A DNA stretch of 64,000 bases from Wolbachia endosymbiont (group B) of Germaria angustata. Lineage in GTDB: Bacteria > Pseudomonadota > Alphaproteobacteria > Rickettsiales > Anaplasmataceae. The notes under the pieces were generated by a model. That model was not told where the DNA came from, did no database searches, and saw nothing but the letters and a program-made list of their open reading frames with translations. The translations under genes were made by a program, and so were the position numbers. Shown here piece after piece: positions 8,602 through 18,932 of the stretch. The first letter of the stretch is position 1, and each line of letters begins with the position of its first letter. Location of the stretch: the NCBI RefSeq assembly GCF_964026725.1, contig NZ_OZ034691.1, positions 434,001-498,000 on the forward strand, given 5' to 3'.

Positions 8602-9052
8602 CAACCATTTCACATTATTTGGAATTGAACCGGCTTTTAACATCAGCTTTGATGAGCTGGAGAAAAAATATATTGAGCTAAGCAAAACTGATATAAATGA
8701 AAGAGAGTCCAAAAATATGGAAAATATCAACAAAGCTTATCAGGTACTGAAGTCACCGCTAAAGCGTGCCGAACATTTGTTGGATCTTTTTGACGTAAAA
8801 AGCAAAAAAGAGCATCTTGATCCTGAAATATTAAATGAATCAATGGAAATAAGAGAATACTTTCTAGACTGCGATGATTTACAATTTGCAAGTAGGATGA
8901 TTGATGAAAAGGTAAAAGATTGTACTAAAAACCTAATTAATGCTTTTGCTACAAAAAATTTTGATGAAGCTGCTACGCAAGTTTTTAGATTGAGATATTT
9001 ATATAAGTCATTTGAGGAGATGAAGGAAAATGCGGCCAGTTCAAATTTCTGA
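8594..9052 (+). CDS. hscB: Co-chaperone HscB with an HPD-less J domain
   Basis: J-domain partner of HscA in transferring Fe-S clusters from IscU. The ATG at 8594, within the iscA end, gives 152 residues. The start NHFTLFGIEPAFNISFDEL and the later INKAYQVLKSPLKRAEHLL match HscB, as does the C-terminal helical region. However, the segment that should hold the HPD tripeptide reads KKYIELSKTDINERESKN. The HPD motif and roughly seven flanking residues are missing relative to E. coli. HPD normally triggers Hsp70 ATPase activity, so either this partner works differently or stimulation has been lost. Position in the operon supports the assignment. Confidence 0.88.
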   Translation: MSSNHFTLFGIEPAFNISFDELEKKYIELSKTDINERESKNMENINKAYQVLKSPLKRAEHLLDLFDVKSKKEHLDPEILNESMEIREYFLDCDDLQFASRMIDEKVKDCTKNLINAFATKNFDEAATQVFRLRYLYKSFEEMKENAASSNF

Positions 9053-10802
9053 ACCAGGTTCAAATGAGGTAGTTTTTGGTATAGATCTTGGAACTACTAA
9101 CTCTTTAATTGCCATGGTAAATAAAGCTGGCAACGTAGAAATATTTAAAGATGAGCAAGGTCGTGAACTATTACCTTCTGTCATTTCATATGAAAAGGAT
9201 GTACTAAAAGTAGGCTACGATGTTGGCGAAAACGCTATCTGCTCTATAAAACGCTTAATGGGTAAAAGTGTTAAAGATTTGCATAAAGAAGGTATCAATT
9301 GTGAAATAGATAACGAAAGTGAAAAAGTTATTAGGGTAAAATGCTCAGAAGAAAAGTATCTCACTCCTATTGAGATCTCTGCTGAGATACTAAAAACTCT
9401 ATGCAAGAGGGTAAAAAAATTCACAGGGATGAAAGTTAACAAAGCAGTGATTACTGTACCAGCTTATTTTGATGATTCAGCACGTAACGCAACCAAATAT
9501 GCAGCAAAATTAGCTGGCATAGATGTTCTTCGCCTCATTAATGAACCAACCGCTGCAGCACTTTCTTACTCCATTGAAAAGAACAATAACAGTGGCATAT
9601 ATGCAGTTTATGACCTCGGTGGTGGAACATTTGACATTTCAATATTAAAATTACATCAAGGAGTGTTTCAAGTTCTTGCAGTTGGTGGTGATACTAAACT
9701 TGGTGGTGATGATTTTGATCATCTACTTAGTTTAATCGTGCTTGAAAAGTATAGAGAACAGGTAGGTTTAAGCAAAAGTGTCATCCCAGCGTCAGCTACT
9801 TGTATGGCAGGGCCATCACTTATTGAATCACGTATTGTAAAAGAATATCTTAGTAATAATACCTCTGGCACTTTTGAATTCAGCATCAATGGTGAATTAT
9901 TTGAATGTGAAATTACCAAAGAAGAATTCGAGCAAGCAATCAGTCCTTTGGTTAATAAGACTATAAATATAGTTACTCGTACTATAAGCAACATAGATCT
10001 TAAAATCGATAATATAAAAGGGGTAATTTTAGTTGGTGGCGCAACTAGAGTGCCATTAGTGCAAAATTCACTAATCAAACTCTTTGGCAATAAAGTGCTG
10101 AATGATGTGGATCCGGACAAAGCAGTTGCCAATGGGGCAGCTTTGCAGGCTCATTATTTAACTTCAAACTCAAAAGATAGGAATATTCTCCTTGATGTGC
10201 TGCCTTTATCACTTGGCATAGAAACTATGGGGGGAATAGTTGAAAAAATTATACCAAGAAATACACCACTACCAGTTTCAGAAATAAAAGAGTTTACAAC
10301 TTACGCTAACGGGCAAACAGCAATGAAAATTCACGTTTGTCAAGGAGAACGTGAAATGATAAAAGATAATAAATCTCTAGCACGATTTGAACTCAAAGGT
10401 ATACCACAATTGCCTGCAGGTTCTGCAAAAGTTGAAATAGGATTTACAGTTAGCATTGATGGAATATTGACTGTCACTGCAAGAGAAAAAACTACTGGAG
10501 TCGAACAGACAGTTGAAATAAATTCAAGCTCTGGCTTAAATGAAGAAGATATTCAAGATATGGTCAATCAGTCAGTAAGTAACTTTGATGAAGACATGAA
10601 GGCTCGTTCCCTTGCAGAGGCTAAAATTAACGGTAACAAGCTCATACATCTAGTTGAAAATGTTTCCACTGAGCAAAAGTTAAAAATTTTACTACAGAAC
10701 GCAAAAGATACTTTACAGGAAAATGACTTAGACAACATTAATAATGCTATCGCTGAGTTAGAAAATTCTGCTTTAGAATTATGCGAATCATCAGACAGAT
10801 AG
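9030..10802 (+). CDS. hscA: Hsp70-type chaperone HscA
   Basis: Specialised Hsp70 that, with HscB, releases Fe-S clusters from IscU. It has 590 residues (E. coli about 616). ATPase motifs are VVFGIDLGTTNSLIAMV, AYFDDSARNATKYAA, RLINEPTAAALSYS, YDLGGGTFDISIL and VGGATRVPLVQ. The substrate-binding part contains LPLSLGIETMGGI and ends in a helical lid. It overlaps hscB by 23 bases. Around residues 250-262 the protein carries SVIPASATCMAGP, encoded by a copy of the dispersed palindromic repeat inserted in frame (see 9779-9809). The usual following ferredoxin gene is replaced by convergent lepB. Confidence 0.95.
   Translation: MRPVQISEPGSNEVVFGIDLGTTNSLIAMVNKAGNVEIFKDEQGRELLPSVISYEKDVLKVGYDVGENAICSIKRLMGKSVKDLHKEGINCEIDNESEKVIRVKCSEEKYLTPIEISAEILKTLCKRVKKFTGMKVNKAVITVPAYFDDSARNATKYAAKLAGIDVLRLINEPTAAALSYSIEKNNNSGIYAVYDLGGGTFDISILKLHQGVFQVLAVGGDTKLGGDDFDHLLSLIVLEKYREQVGLSKSVIPASATCMAGPSLIESRIVKEYLSNNTSGTFEFSINGELFECEITKEEFEQAISPLVNKTINIVTRTISNIDLKIDNIKGVILVGGATRVPLVQNSLIKLFGNKVLNDVDPDKAVANGAALQAHYLTSNSKDRNILLDVLPLSLGIETMGGIVEKIIPRNTPLPVSEIKEFTTYANGQTAMKIHVCQGEREMIKDNKSLARFELKGIPQLPAGSAKVEIGFTVSIDGILTVTAREKTTGVEQTVEINSSSGLNEEDIQDMVNQSVSNFDEDMKARSLAEAKINGNKLIHLVENVSTEQKLKILLQNAKDTLQENDLDNINNAIAELENSALELCESSDR
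9779..9809 (+). repeat. Palindromic repeat inserted in frame within hscA
   Basis: The bases tcatcccagcgtcagctact, followed by tgtatggca, closely match the intergenic repeat form atcccagtgtcagctacttg-gatgaca seen near 2835-2860. Only about three positions differ. Here the repeat is read in the hscA frame and encodes roughly VIPASATCMA. It resembles the palindromic elements that enter genes in Rickettsia. Confidence 0.65.
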
Positions 10803-10805
10803 AAT

Positions 10806-11591
10806 TTACACAACTTTGTGCAGTATCCTGTCAAATCTCAGGGCAACAGGTAATCTAAAGTTAAATGGTAACCAATCAACTTTGCCTAATTTAAATGATA
10901 AACCAACTATGCTTACACGTCCAACTATATTTTCCATTTGTACAAAACCAACATCTGAAAATCTGCTATCGCGAGAATTATTTCTATTGTCTCCCATAAC
11001 AAAAAATTGATCATCAGGCACATAATAAATTGGAGTATTGTATGATAACTTATTAGAAAGATTATCTATTAGAATTTCATGCTCCTTGCCGCTCGGGAGT
11101 GTTTCGATGTATCTTGCTATATTATGCTTTGACTCATAATCAAAAAAATTTTCAATTTGTCTTCGCTTTACTTTCTGATCATTTAAATATAACTCCCCCT
11201 CTATCATTTGCACTTTATCGCCCGGTATTCCTATTACCCGCTTAACAAATCTAATGCTGTCATTTCTTGTAGGCTTGAAAACTATTATATCACCACGCTC
11301 CGGAGGGGTATAAAAGATTCTACCGCTAAAGATGTTTGGAGAAAATGGAAAAGAGTGTTTACTATAACCATATGAATATTTACTAGTAAAAATATAATCT
11401 CCCTCAAGTAGAGTGCTTTTCATTGAACCAGAAGGAATATGAAATGGCTCAAATAAAAAACTACGTATTGATAGTGCAATTAGTAGCAAAAAAAACAGTG
11501 AAGATAAAAACTTTCTCGTTCTTGCTATCCGGTTCTCTCTCAATTCTTTCAATTTTATTTTCTTTATAAATTTAAACTTATCATAACACAT
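10806..11591 (-). CDS. lepB: Signal peptidase I
   Basis: Inner-membrane serine protease that removes signal peptides from Sec- and Tat-exported proteins. It has 261 residues: a basic N-terminus, one membrane helix (about 28-46, SSLFFLLLIALSIRSFLF), then the catalytic domain. The nucleophile Ser is in FHIPSGSMKSTLLEGD (box B) and the general-base Lys is in IRFVKRVIGIPGD (box D). Box E is MGDNRNNSRDSRFSDVGFV. It is convergent with hscA, with only three bases between the stop codons. Confidence 0.95.
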   Translation of the reverse strand: MCYDKFKFIKKIKLKELRENRIARTRKFLSSLFFLLLIALSIRSFLFEPFHIPSGSMKSTLLEGDYIFTSKYSYGYSKHSFPFSPNIFSGRIFYTPPERGDIIVFKPTRNDSIRFVKRVIGIPGDKVQMIEGELYLNDQKVKRRQIENFFDYESKHNIARYIETLPSGKEHEILIDNLSNKLSYNTPIYYVPDDQFFVMGDNRNNSRDSRFSDVGFVQMENIVGRVSIVGLSFKLGKVDWLPFNFRLPVALRFDRILHKVV

Positions 11592-11790
11592 AAAAGTGGT
11601 AATGTGAAATTTTACTCATAAGTGTTATTGTTCTTTTTCGAAAGTCGAAATAAGCTCTCAAGTAATTGGCAATGATTGACAACCAATAGACATCGTTTGC
11701 TATGTAATATTGTATAAATCACAATGCTAGTTTTACTGAAAATTATACTATTTTAGATATAATTATAATATTTAAACTTAAGGTATAGGG

Positions 11791-12210
11791 ATGAACCCTA
11801 CAATTAGAAAGGTTTTTTGTATTCTAATTATAGTATTATTTATTTCTTTTTCTCATGTTGGAAGTGCTGCTAACTCTAATGACGATACAACTGCTCAAGT
11901 AATATGTAATATTATTGGCTACGTTTGGGGAATAGGTGGACCGCTTATGACCGTAGTGATAATAGGAGCAGCTTTACTTGCAATATTTGGTAGAATGCCG
12001 TGGCCTGCTCTTTTCGCCCTCGGTGTATTTTGCGCTGTGTTTTTTGGCGCTAAAACTATTGTCATAAAAGTAATGGGTGGTATAAACTCTACAAATGCCT
12101 CTTTTATGGAAGAATGTGGAACGGGAGATAAAAAAAAAGAGTCAATAGGACTATTTCTTTCTAAAGCAGACTTGGTGCACAGCTTCAACTATATCTTCCA
12201 CTTGTGGTAA
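11791..12210 (+). CDS. virB2: VirB2/TrbC-family type IV secretion pilin
   Basis: Likely pilin subunit of the Rickettsiales vir homologue (type IV secretion). It has 139 residues: a signal peptide (about 1-27, ending GSAANS) and then two hydrophobic helices, about 47-67 ([20 protein letters not shown]) and 72-95. A Gly/Pro turn separates them, as in VirB2/TrbC. The last 20 residues are encoded within the 3' end of pdhB on the opposite strand, so the native tail may have been replaced by read-through into that gene. No other vir genes are adjacent; scattered virB2 paralogues are usual in this group. Confidence 0.75.
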   Translation: MNPTIRKVFCILIIVLFISFSHVGSAANSNDDTTAQVICNIIGYVWGIGGPLMTVVIIGAALLAIFGRMPWPALFALGVFCAVFFGAKTIVIKVMGGINSTNASFMEECGTGDKKKESIGLFLSKADLVHSFNYIFHLW

Positions 12211-13149
12211 TGCTTTCTTTTCTAGGTTTGCAGCATAAGGTAAGGGGACATCCTTGCCGGTTACCCGTACAACTGGAGCATCAAGATAGTCAAATCCTTG
12301 TTCCATAACCACAGCCGAGAGCTCTGCACCTATTCCTGCAAATGGCCAACCCTCTTCTACACTGACCAATCTATTAGTTTTTTTAATAGAATTAATAACA
12401 GTTTCAGTGTCAAGTGGCCTTAGGGTTCTAAGATCAATAACTTCAGCTTCTATGCCTTTACCAGAGAGTAAATCTGCTGCATCTAACGCATCCATTAATT
12501 TCAATGAGAAAGCAGTAATAGTTACATCCTTTCCTTCCCGTATAACAGCGGCTTTGCCTATCTCAAGTAGATAATCTTTATTTGATAGCTCAGAATCAGG
12601 AATCTCATGTTCATGCCCATAAGCAATCTCGTTTTCTAGAAATATTACTGGATTCGGATCACGAATTGCAGCTTTAAGCAGACCTCTGCAATCGGAGGCA
12701 AAATAAGGTGCTATTACTTTTAACCCTGGTACGTGCGAATACCAAGATGCAAAGCATTGAGAGTGTTGTGCTGCAACTCTTGCTGCAGCGCCATTTGGTC
12801 CACGAAACACTATAGGGCATCCAAGTTGTCCACCTGACATATAATTTGTTTTTGCTGCGGAATTCACAATTTGGTCAATAGCCTGCATAGAAAAATTAAA
12901 AGTCATAAACTCAACAATAGGTTTGAGCCCAGCAAACGCTGCTCCAACAGCAAGACCAGCAAATCCATGTTCGGTAATAGGTGTATCAACTACCCTATTT
13001 TCTCCGAACTCTTTCAGTAATCCTTTTGTTACTTTATAAGCACCATCATACTCTGCAACTTCTTCACCCATGATAAATATATCAGGGTCATTTTGCATTT
13101 CTTCTCTGATCGCTGTGCATAAAGCTTCTCTTACACTTAAGATTGCCAT
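12151..13149 (-). CDS. pdhB: Pyruvate dehydrogenase E1 component, beta subunit
   Basis: Beta subunit of the thiamine-dependent E1 that decarboxylates pyruvate to feed acetyl-CoA into the TCA cycle. It has 332 residues from an ATG at 13149 ([14 protein letters not shown]); a TTG 21 bases upstream is possible but weaker. Family sequences include [36 protein letters not shown], the [17 protein letters not shown] region and a C-terminal transketolase domain with [15 protein letters not shown]. Its partner pdhA lies about 49 kb away at 62244. Its 3' end overlaps the virB2-like gene by 60 bases on the opposite strand. Confidence 0.95.
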   Translation of the reverse strand: MAILSVREALCTAIREEMQNDPDIFIMGEEVAEYDGAYKVTKGLLKEFGENRVVDTPITEHGFAGLAVGAAFAGLKPIVEFMTFNFSMQAIDQIVNSAAKTNYMSGGQLGCPIVFRGPNGAAARVAAQHSQCFASWYSHVPGLKVIAPYFASDCRGLLKAAIRDPNPVIFLENEIAYGHEHEIPDSELSNKDYLLEIGKAAVIREGKDVTITAFSLKLMDALDAADLLSGKGIEAEVIDLRTLRPLDTETVINSIKKTNRLVSVEEGWPFAGIGAELSAVVMEQGFDYLDAPVVRVTGKDVPLPYAANLEKKALPQVEDIVEAVHQVCFRKK

Positions 13150-13209
13150 TTGTAAACCTGTAGATTTCAACTGAAATAACTATATCAAAATTACCAGGAA
13201 GCGCACAAG

Positions 13210-14541
13210 TTAAGTTTTACAAGCATCATGTTGCATTGAGCATTGAATACTTACTTCTTTTAATTCAGTAGGTTGCGGTGATAGTGCGTATGTAACTCCA
13301 CCGACTATCAATGAAGACATCACAGAAGTTGCAATCATCAATAGAATTGGTAATTGGAAGGCTATACTAAAGGCAACACCTACTGTCAACATGATTGCAA
13401 AGTTTACAGAAGCAATTTTTAAGAAAGACAGTTGTCTTTTTTCTGTTTTTTCTAGTAATACTTTATTTGCTTTGGTTTTGCTTAATTCACTATTAAGTGT
13501 TGTATTTTTACTTTTTAGATCTTGTATTTGTTGTTTTAGTGATTGATTCTCTTCACTGAGTTTATCAAGTATTTCTAACCGAGTCTCATGTCCAGCTAAG
13601 TCACTCTTTAACTTTTCTAGTTCTTTCTCAACATGTTTTAATTCTTGACCTGGCTTTTCTAACTTCCGAATTTGTCTATCTTGCAGCTGAATTTGAGGTT
13701 GCAGACTTTCTAAAATTTGGTCATCAACTTCATTAGCTGTCCCGTCGTGATTTATTTCGGAGCAGAAAGAAGTATCAAATGTAGCCTCAGACTCTAGACC
13801 GCTGTCGTCACTACTAACGCTTTTACCAATAGGAGTCTGTTTACCACTACATGTAACACTTCCTCTTTGCAGTGACTCAAATTTTTCTACAATATTCTTA
13901 ACACCAGCATGTAAGTATTGCTCACTTACTATATTGTCACTACTTCCACACGTAATGGGAGCCTGTTCACTACTACGTATGGTATTGTATTGTTTCACAG
14001 AATTTATAACATCTGCTGATATATCAGTTTTTTTCTTATGCTTTGCATAAAAATTTTCTTCTGCTTCCTCTAACATTTGTAATATCGCTTCCTTATTTTC
14101 TGTATTACCTACCACCTCTCTTGGAGTCTTATTTTTGCTTTTTAATGAAGGATCAACTCGATTATCGTTTAGTAACCGTTTTACCATGTCTTTATGTCCA
14201 CAAGAAGCAGCAATATGCAAAGCAGTTAGTCCATCATTTTTAGAACCATCTTTTACTCGAGCGCTAACACTTGCTTTCTTTTTTAGTAGAAGTTCCACTA
14301 TTAACATAGTGTTGCATGCTGTAGCAAGATGTAACAACGTCCAATCTTCCGCAGCTTCTTCTGAAATTTTTATACTAAATTGATGTTTTTTACTAAAATT
14401 TTTACTAAACTTGTTGTACTCTCCTTCATCTTTTCCTTTTAACTCATTCTTTATTCTTTCAAGTAAATTATCTTCATCCAAACCTCCACTTTCACCTACC
14501 TCATTTATTATTTCAAAAAACTTCTGCTTCTCTATTGCCAT
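13210..14541 (-). CDS. Ankyrin-repeat, coiled-coil membrane protein
   Basis: 443-residue protein, probably host-directed. Residues 1-65 form a charged helical N-terminal module. Two to three ankyrin repeats follow at about 66-160 (DWTLLHLATACNTMLIVELL and LTALHIAASCGHKDMVKRLL). A polar, probably disordered stretch spans 165-270. A long coiled coil lies at about 275-368, rich in Glu, Lys, Leu and Gln heptads. A hydrophobic hairpin closes the protein at about 374-420 (NFAIMLTVGVAFSIAF, then LIVGGVTYALS). The N-terminal module resembles that of the ankyrin gene at 18933. No enzymatic domain was seen. Ankyrin proteins of Wolbachia are often suggested effectors; that role is inference here. Confidence 0.85.
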   Translation of the reverse strand: MAIEKQKFFEIINEVGESGGLDEDNLLERIKNELKGKDEGEYNKFSKNFSKKHQFSIKISEEAAEDWTLLHLATACNTMLIVELLLKKKASVSARVKDGSKNDGLTALHIAASCGHKDMVKRLLNDNRVDPSLKSKNKTPREVVGNTENKEAILQMLEEAEENFYAKHKKKTDISADVINSVKQYNTIRSSEQAPITCGSSDNIVSEQYLHAGVKNIVEKFESLQRGSVTCSGKQTPIGKSVSSDDSGLESEATFDTSFCSEINHDGTANEVDDQILESLQPQIQLQDRQIRKLEKPGQELKHVEKELEKLKSDLAGHETRLEILDKLSEENQSLKQQIQDLKSKNTTLNSELSKTKANKVLLEKTEKRQLSFLKIASVNFAIMLTVGVAFSIAFQLPILLMIATSVMSSLIVGGVTYALSPQPTELKEVSIQCSMQHDACKT

Positions 14542-14866
14542 AACCTTTCCCTCTAAATTTATTTTTATCGCTGCATAATCTCACAAAAAAGTTAAATTTA
14601 TCAAAATTCTATATTTTATATAAAATAAAATTTGCTGTTTCCAAAAATTGGTAAGCATGTTTTTGATGAGATTGTAGAAAACATACTTTTATGACACCAT
14701 TTGTTGTACGAACTAACTTGGCGAAAACAGATGTTTATATAGTTGTGTGGCAAAATGTTTTGCACTAGTTGTGCTATCTCGTTTTCCGTAATAGTTAAAA
14801 AAATTAGTAGCAAGTTGTTGTAAGTTTATGTATTTTTAGGCTGTAATGGTCAAAGGTATATGAAGT
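14542..14866. other. Intergenic region between divergent ankyrin gene and uvrA
   Basis: This AT-rich stretch of 325 bases must hold promoters for the ankyrin gene (leftward) and uvrA (rightward). No tRNA, repeat or convincing ORF was seen. Low-complexity tatattttatataaaataa near 14608-14627 could contribute a -10 region for the leftward gene. Confidence 0.5.
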
Positions 14867-17680
14867 ATGATCAGAGTTAAAGGTGCAAGAGAGCATAATT
14901 TGCAGGGTATTGATGTCAATATACCAAAAAATAAGTTAGTTATTATAACTGGGCTAAGTGGTTCTGGTAAGTCTAGCCTCGCATTCGATACGATTTATGC
15001 AGAAGGCCAACGCCGATACGTCGAAAGTCTATCGGCTTATGCACGTCAATTTCTTAATATTCAAGATAAACCAGATGTTGAGTCAATCACAGGCCTCTCT
15101 CCTGCAATATCAATTAACCAAAAATCGATCTCAAAAAATCCAAGATCAACCGTTGGAACTGTTACTGAAATTTATGACTATCTACGCTTAATATATGCAC
15201 GAGTGGGAATACCTTATTCGCCTGTAACTGGGTTGCCAATAACGAAACAGGCTGTATCTCAAATTGTAGATACTATTATAGCATTACCTTTAGAAACTAA
15301 AATATATATACTTGCTCCTATTGTGCGTGGCAGAAAAGGAGAGCACTTCAAAGAGATATTGGAAATTAAAAAGCAGGGTTACGTGAGACTAAAAATAGAT
15401 GGTGAAACATACAATATAGATGACTTGCCTAAACTCGATAAAAACAAGAAACATGATATTTTTGTTATTGCAGATAGAATCTCCATATCAGATGATATAG
15501 GAAATCGACTACCAAGCAGTGTAGAATCAGCATTAAGGCTGGGCCATGGCTTAATGTATGCAGAAATAGTGAACTTACCTGATAACCACAATTCCGAGTA
15601 TAAAAATGGTCAAACTTTAACTTTCTCAGAGAATTTTGCATGTCCTGAGTCTGGCTTTACTCTTGAAGAAATAGAGCCAAGATTGTTTTCTTTTAACAGC
15701 CCCTACGGTGCATGCAGTTCATGCAATGGGCTCGGTAAAAAACTAAGTGTTGATGCAAAGCTAATAGTGCCAGATGAAACGCTCTCGATATCTGAAGGTG
15801 CTTTAAAGCCAATTGGATCAATATTCCGTCAAGTGCATACAAACTATGGATTGCTAAAAAATGCAATTCTATCACTGGCTGAAAATTGCAAATTTAGCCT
15901 TGATGTTCCGTGGAAGAATATAGACCAAAAAGTGAAGGATTTAATACTTTTTGGCTCTAGAGAAATGAAATTTCAAGGTTTGGTCAGTATCCTAGAACGC
16001 CAGATGGATTACGATGCATCACTTATTGATAGGTATTGTTCTGTTACTGACTGCAAAGAATGTACTGGCTATAGATTGAGAAAAGAAGCACTTACAGTGA
16101 AAATTGACGAAAAACATATAGGTGAAATATCAAGGCTCAGCATCGATGAATCCCTTAAGTGGTTTGGAAATTTATCAGACAGACTTACAGAACAACAAAG
16201 GCAAATTTCAAATAAAATATTAAACGAAATAATCAAAAGGCTGACATTTTTAAAGAATGTAGGGCTAAATTACCTTACACTTGACCGTGAATCTAGCACT
16301 CTCTCTGGTGGTGAAAGCCAGAGGATCAGGCTTGCTTCGCAAATTGGCTCTGGTTTAACAGGAGTGCTATACGTGCTTGACGAACCCTCAATTGGCCTTC
16401 ATCAATGTGATAATGATCGATTAATTGCCACACTTAAAAATCTGAGAGACATGGGTAATACTGTGATTGTTGTTGAACATGATGAAGACACAATAATGGC
16501 TGCTGATTATGTGATTGATATTGGTCCTGGAGCTGGCGTGAATGGAGGAAAAATCGTTGCAGAAGGAACACCAGATCAGGTACAAAAAAATTTAGAGAGC
16601 ATAACAGGACAGTATTTAAGTGGAAAGAAGGAAATTTCAATTTCAAAAAGAAGAAAGCAAACAACTCAGTTCATAAAGGTAGTTAACGCATGTGAGAATA
16701 ACTTAAAAAATATAAATGTTGAATTTCCTATAGGGAATTTTATTTGTGTTACTGGAATATCAGGAGGAGGAAAATCAAGTTTAGTAATAGAAACACTATA
16801 TAAATACTCAGCACAGAAGATAAATCATTCATCTGCAAAGCATGGTAAATGCGATAAAATAGAAGGCCTTGAGTATATAGATAAAATTATAGAAGTTGAT
16901 CAGTCACCAATTGGTAGGACTCCAGCATCAAATCCAGCAACATATGTTGGTATGTTTACTCACATCAGAAATTGGTTTGCAGGTCTCCCAGAGTCGAAGG
17001 CACGAGGTTACAATATAGGCCGATTTTCATTTAATACCAAGGGAGGAAGATGTGAAGCTTGTAAAGGTGATGGGCATTTAAAGATCGAGATGCATTTCCT
17101 ACCGGACGTTTATGTGAAATGTGAGCAATGTAGAGGACAGAGGTATAACCGAGAAACATTGGAAGTTACTTACAAGGGAAAATCAATTTCTGATGTGCTT
17201 GATATGACAATAGATCAAGCATGTGACTTTTTTGAAAATCTTCCAATGATAAGGGAAAAGTTGATTTCTTTACAGGAAGTAGGGCTTGGCTATATAACGC
17301 TTGGACAGTCGTCAACAACGTTGTCCGGGGGTGAAGCACAACGAATAAAGCTGTCTAAGGAACTATCAAAGCGATTTACCGGGAAAACATTGTATATTCT
17401 CGATGAGCCAACAACTGGGTTACATTTTGAAGATGTAAATAATTTACTGAAAATACTCCATAGGCTAGTTGATTTAGGAAATACTGTTATAGTTATTGAG
17501 CACAATTTACATGTTATAAAAACTGCTGATTACATAATAGATATTGGTCCAGAGGGTGGAGTAAAAGGTGGCGAAGTGGTTGCTGTAGGAACTCCAGAAA
17601 AAGTTGTACAGACTCCAAAAAGCGTTACAGGCAAGTATCTTAAAACATATTTATTGGATCAAGTATCGACTATTTCTTAA
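14867..17680 (+). CDS. uvrA: Excinuclease ABC subunit A
   Basis: Damage-recognition ATPase of nucleotide excision repair, 937 residues and full length. There are two ABC ATPase modules. The first has [19 protein letters not shown] as Walker [19 protein letters not shown] as signature and [10 protein letters not shown] as Walker B. The second has [31 protein letters not shown] and [10 protein letters not shown]. Zinc-binding Cys clusters are visible in [15 protein letters not shown] and the C-terminal pair CEACKGDG and [10 protein letters not shown]. The start [17 protein letters not shown] is typical. Confidence 0.98.
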   Translation: MIRVKGAREHNLQGIDVNIPKNKLVIITGLSGSGKSSLAFDTIYAEGQRRYVESLSAYARQFLNIQDKPDVESITGLSPAISINQKSISKNPRSTVGTVTEIYDYLRLIYARVGIPYSPVTGLPITKQAVSQIVDTIIALPLETKIYILAPIVRGRKGEHFKEILEIKKQGYVRLKIDGETYNIDDLPKLDKNKKHDIFVIADRISISDDIGNRLPSSVESALRLGHGLMYAEIVNLPDNHNSEYKNGQTLTFSENFACPESGFTLEEIEPRLFSFNSPYGACSSCNGLGKKLSVDAKLIVPDETLSISEGALKPIGSIFRQVHTNYGLLKNAILSLAENCKFSLDVPWKNIDQKVKDLILFGSREMKFQGLVSILERQMDYDASLIDRYCSVTDCKECTGYRLRKEALTVKIDEKHIGEISRLSIDESLKWFGNLSDRLTEQQRQISNKILNEIIKRLTFLKNVGLNYLTLDRESSTLSGGESQRIRLASQIGSGLTGVLYVLDEPSIGLHQCDNDRLIATLKNLRDMGNTVIVVEHDEDTIMAADYVIDIGPGAGVNGGKIVAEGTPDQVQKNLESITGQYLSGKKEISISKRRKQTTQFIKVVNACENNLKNINVEFPIGNFICVTGISGGGKSSLVIETLYKYSAQKINHSSAKHGKCDKIEGLEYIDKIIEVDQSPIGRTPASNPATYVGMFTHIRNWFAGLPESKARGYNIGRFSFNTKGGRCEACKGDGHLKIEMHFLPDVYVKCEQCRGQRYNRETLEVTYKGKSISDVLDMTIDQACDFFENLPMIREKLISLQEVGLGYITLGQSSTTLSGGEAQRIKLSKELSKRFTGKTLYILDEPTTGLHFEDVNNLLKILHRLVDLGNTVIVIEHNLHVIKTADYIIDIGPEGGVKGGEVVAVGTPEKVVQTPKSVTGKYLKTYLLDQVSTIS

Positions 17681-17731
17681 TAATTAGGTTATGAGGAGCA
17701 TTTTAAAAGGTATACCTAACATATTTAATTC

Positions 17732-18437
17732 ATGAATCTTCTCTTATTAAAAAAAGCTACAGATCTCATATTTCCAAACGTATGCGTAAGTTGTGAACGT
17801 ATAATTGATAAAAGTTATGATTTATGTAGTGAATGCAATAAAAAAATCAATTTTTTAACTAAGCATTACTGTAATGTTTGTGGTGTAGTAATTCCAGATA
17901 GTTTTTATACATGCGGCAAATGCATCAGTAATCCTCCGCCATTTAAAGTATTAAGATCAGTTTTTGCCTACGATGAACATAGCAAAAATATGATTGTAAA
18001 TTTTAAATTTTTTGATAACTTAAACTACATGAAAGTCTATGCAAAGTGGATGTACAAAGCTAACAAAGACATGTTTCAAAATGCAGAGGTCATAATTCCC
18101 ATACCGCTACATAAAATACGCTTATTTAAACGTAAATATAATCAAGTAGCATTGCTCGCGAAGGAATTAAGTAAGTTATCTCATTTATCTTATACACCAT
18201 TTGCAATAAAACGTATTCGTCACACTGTACCTCAAGCTGGTCTTTCACTTAAAAGGCGTGAAAAAAAATTTGAGAAAGGCTTTTAAAATAAGCAACAGCG
18301 AAATTATCAAAAACAAAATCGTGATATTGGTTGATGATGTAGTAACAACTGGTGCAACTGCAAGGTCTTGCTCTCAGGAAATTTTAAACTCTGGTGCAAG
18401 AGAAGTGAGAGTGTTATCGCTTGCAAGAACTATATGA
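17732..18437 (+). pseudogene. comF: ComF-family phosphoribosyltransferase-like protein, frameshifted
   Basis: Homologue of ComF/GntX proteins: a Cys-rich N-terminus (CVSCER, CSECNKK, CNVCG, CGKC) and a C-terminal phosphoribosyltransferase fold. The reading frame from ATG 17732 runs for 184 codons and then breaks at an eight-A run (18261-18268). With one A removed, the protein continues as EKNLRKAFKISNSEI, then the PRPP-binding motif IVILVDDVVTTGATA, ending at 18437 for a total of 234 residues. That is the normal family length. It could be a real pseudogene, a sequencing error, or a site of transcriptional slippage. The downstream half is free of stops, so decay is recent or absent. Confidence 0.85.
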
Positions 18438-18529
18438 AAATCAGTTTTAAGGTATAATTTTCATTTTTGAAAACTGTTTAGTGTCTTAGTAATAACTTCT
18501 ATATCATTCCTCTTAAAAAAAAAGTCTAG

Positions 18530-18720
18530 TTATAGTGTATACTGAGTCTATAATTATAGCTCTTTTTCTAATAGTTCGAACAGGTGGATATTCTTTCTGG
18601 CTCAATTTTTTATAGCAAACCAATGGTTTGATTAAAATCAGGAGAATATGGAGGCAGATATATAACTTCAGCACCGACATTTTTTTATCTCTGGATTATA
18701 TTAGAAATCGATATTGTACA
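18530..18720 (-). pseudogene. Degenerate IS630-type transposase remnant
   Basis: The reverse strand near 18620-18680 reads VGAEVIYLPPYSPDFNQ, the characteristic C-terminal block of IS630/Tc1-mariner-like DDE transposases (normally LPPYSPDLNPIE with the catalytic Glu). Stops and frame changes surround it, and the catalytic Glu position is lost. Limits are approximate. The stretch 18438-18932 otherwise holds no gene apart from upstream sequence of the ankyrin gene. Confidence 0.6.
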
Positions 18721-18932
18721 GTCAACATAAATTTTTTACTTCCGTGTTTTTTCTGTTGTTGTTTATAATGGCTATAGTTACATCACATATTTCTTCCAAT
18801 TAAATGTATCAGTTATTTATTGTAAATTACTGACTTTTTCAATGGTTTCTTTTTCTAAATAATTCCTAAAAATGTGTTTACTTTTGTTTGTAATTGTGTA
18901 GTAACTGCATCGTAAAGTTATAGGAGGTAAAG

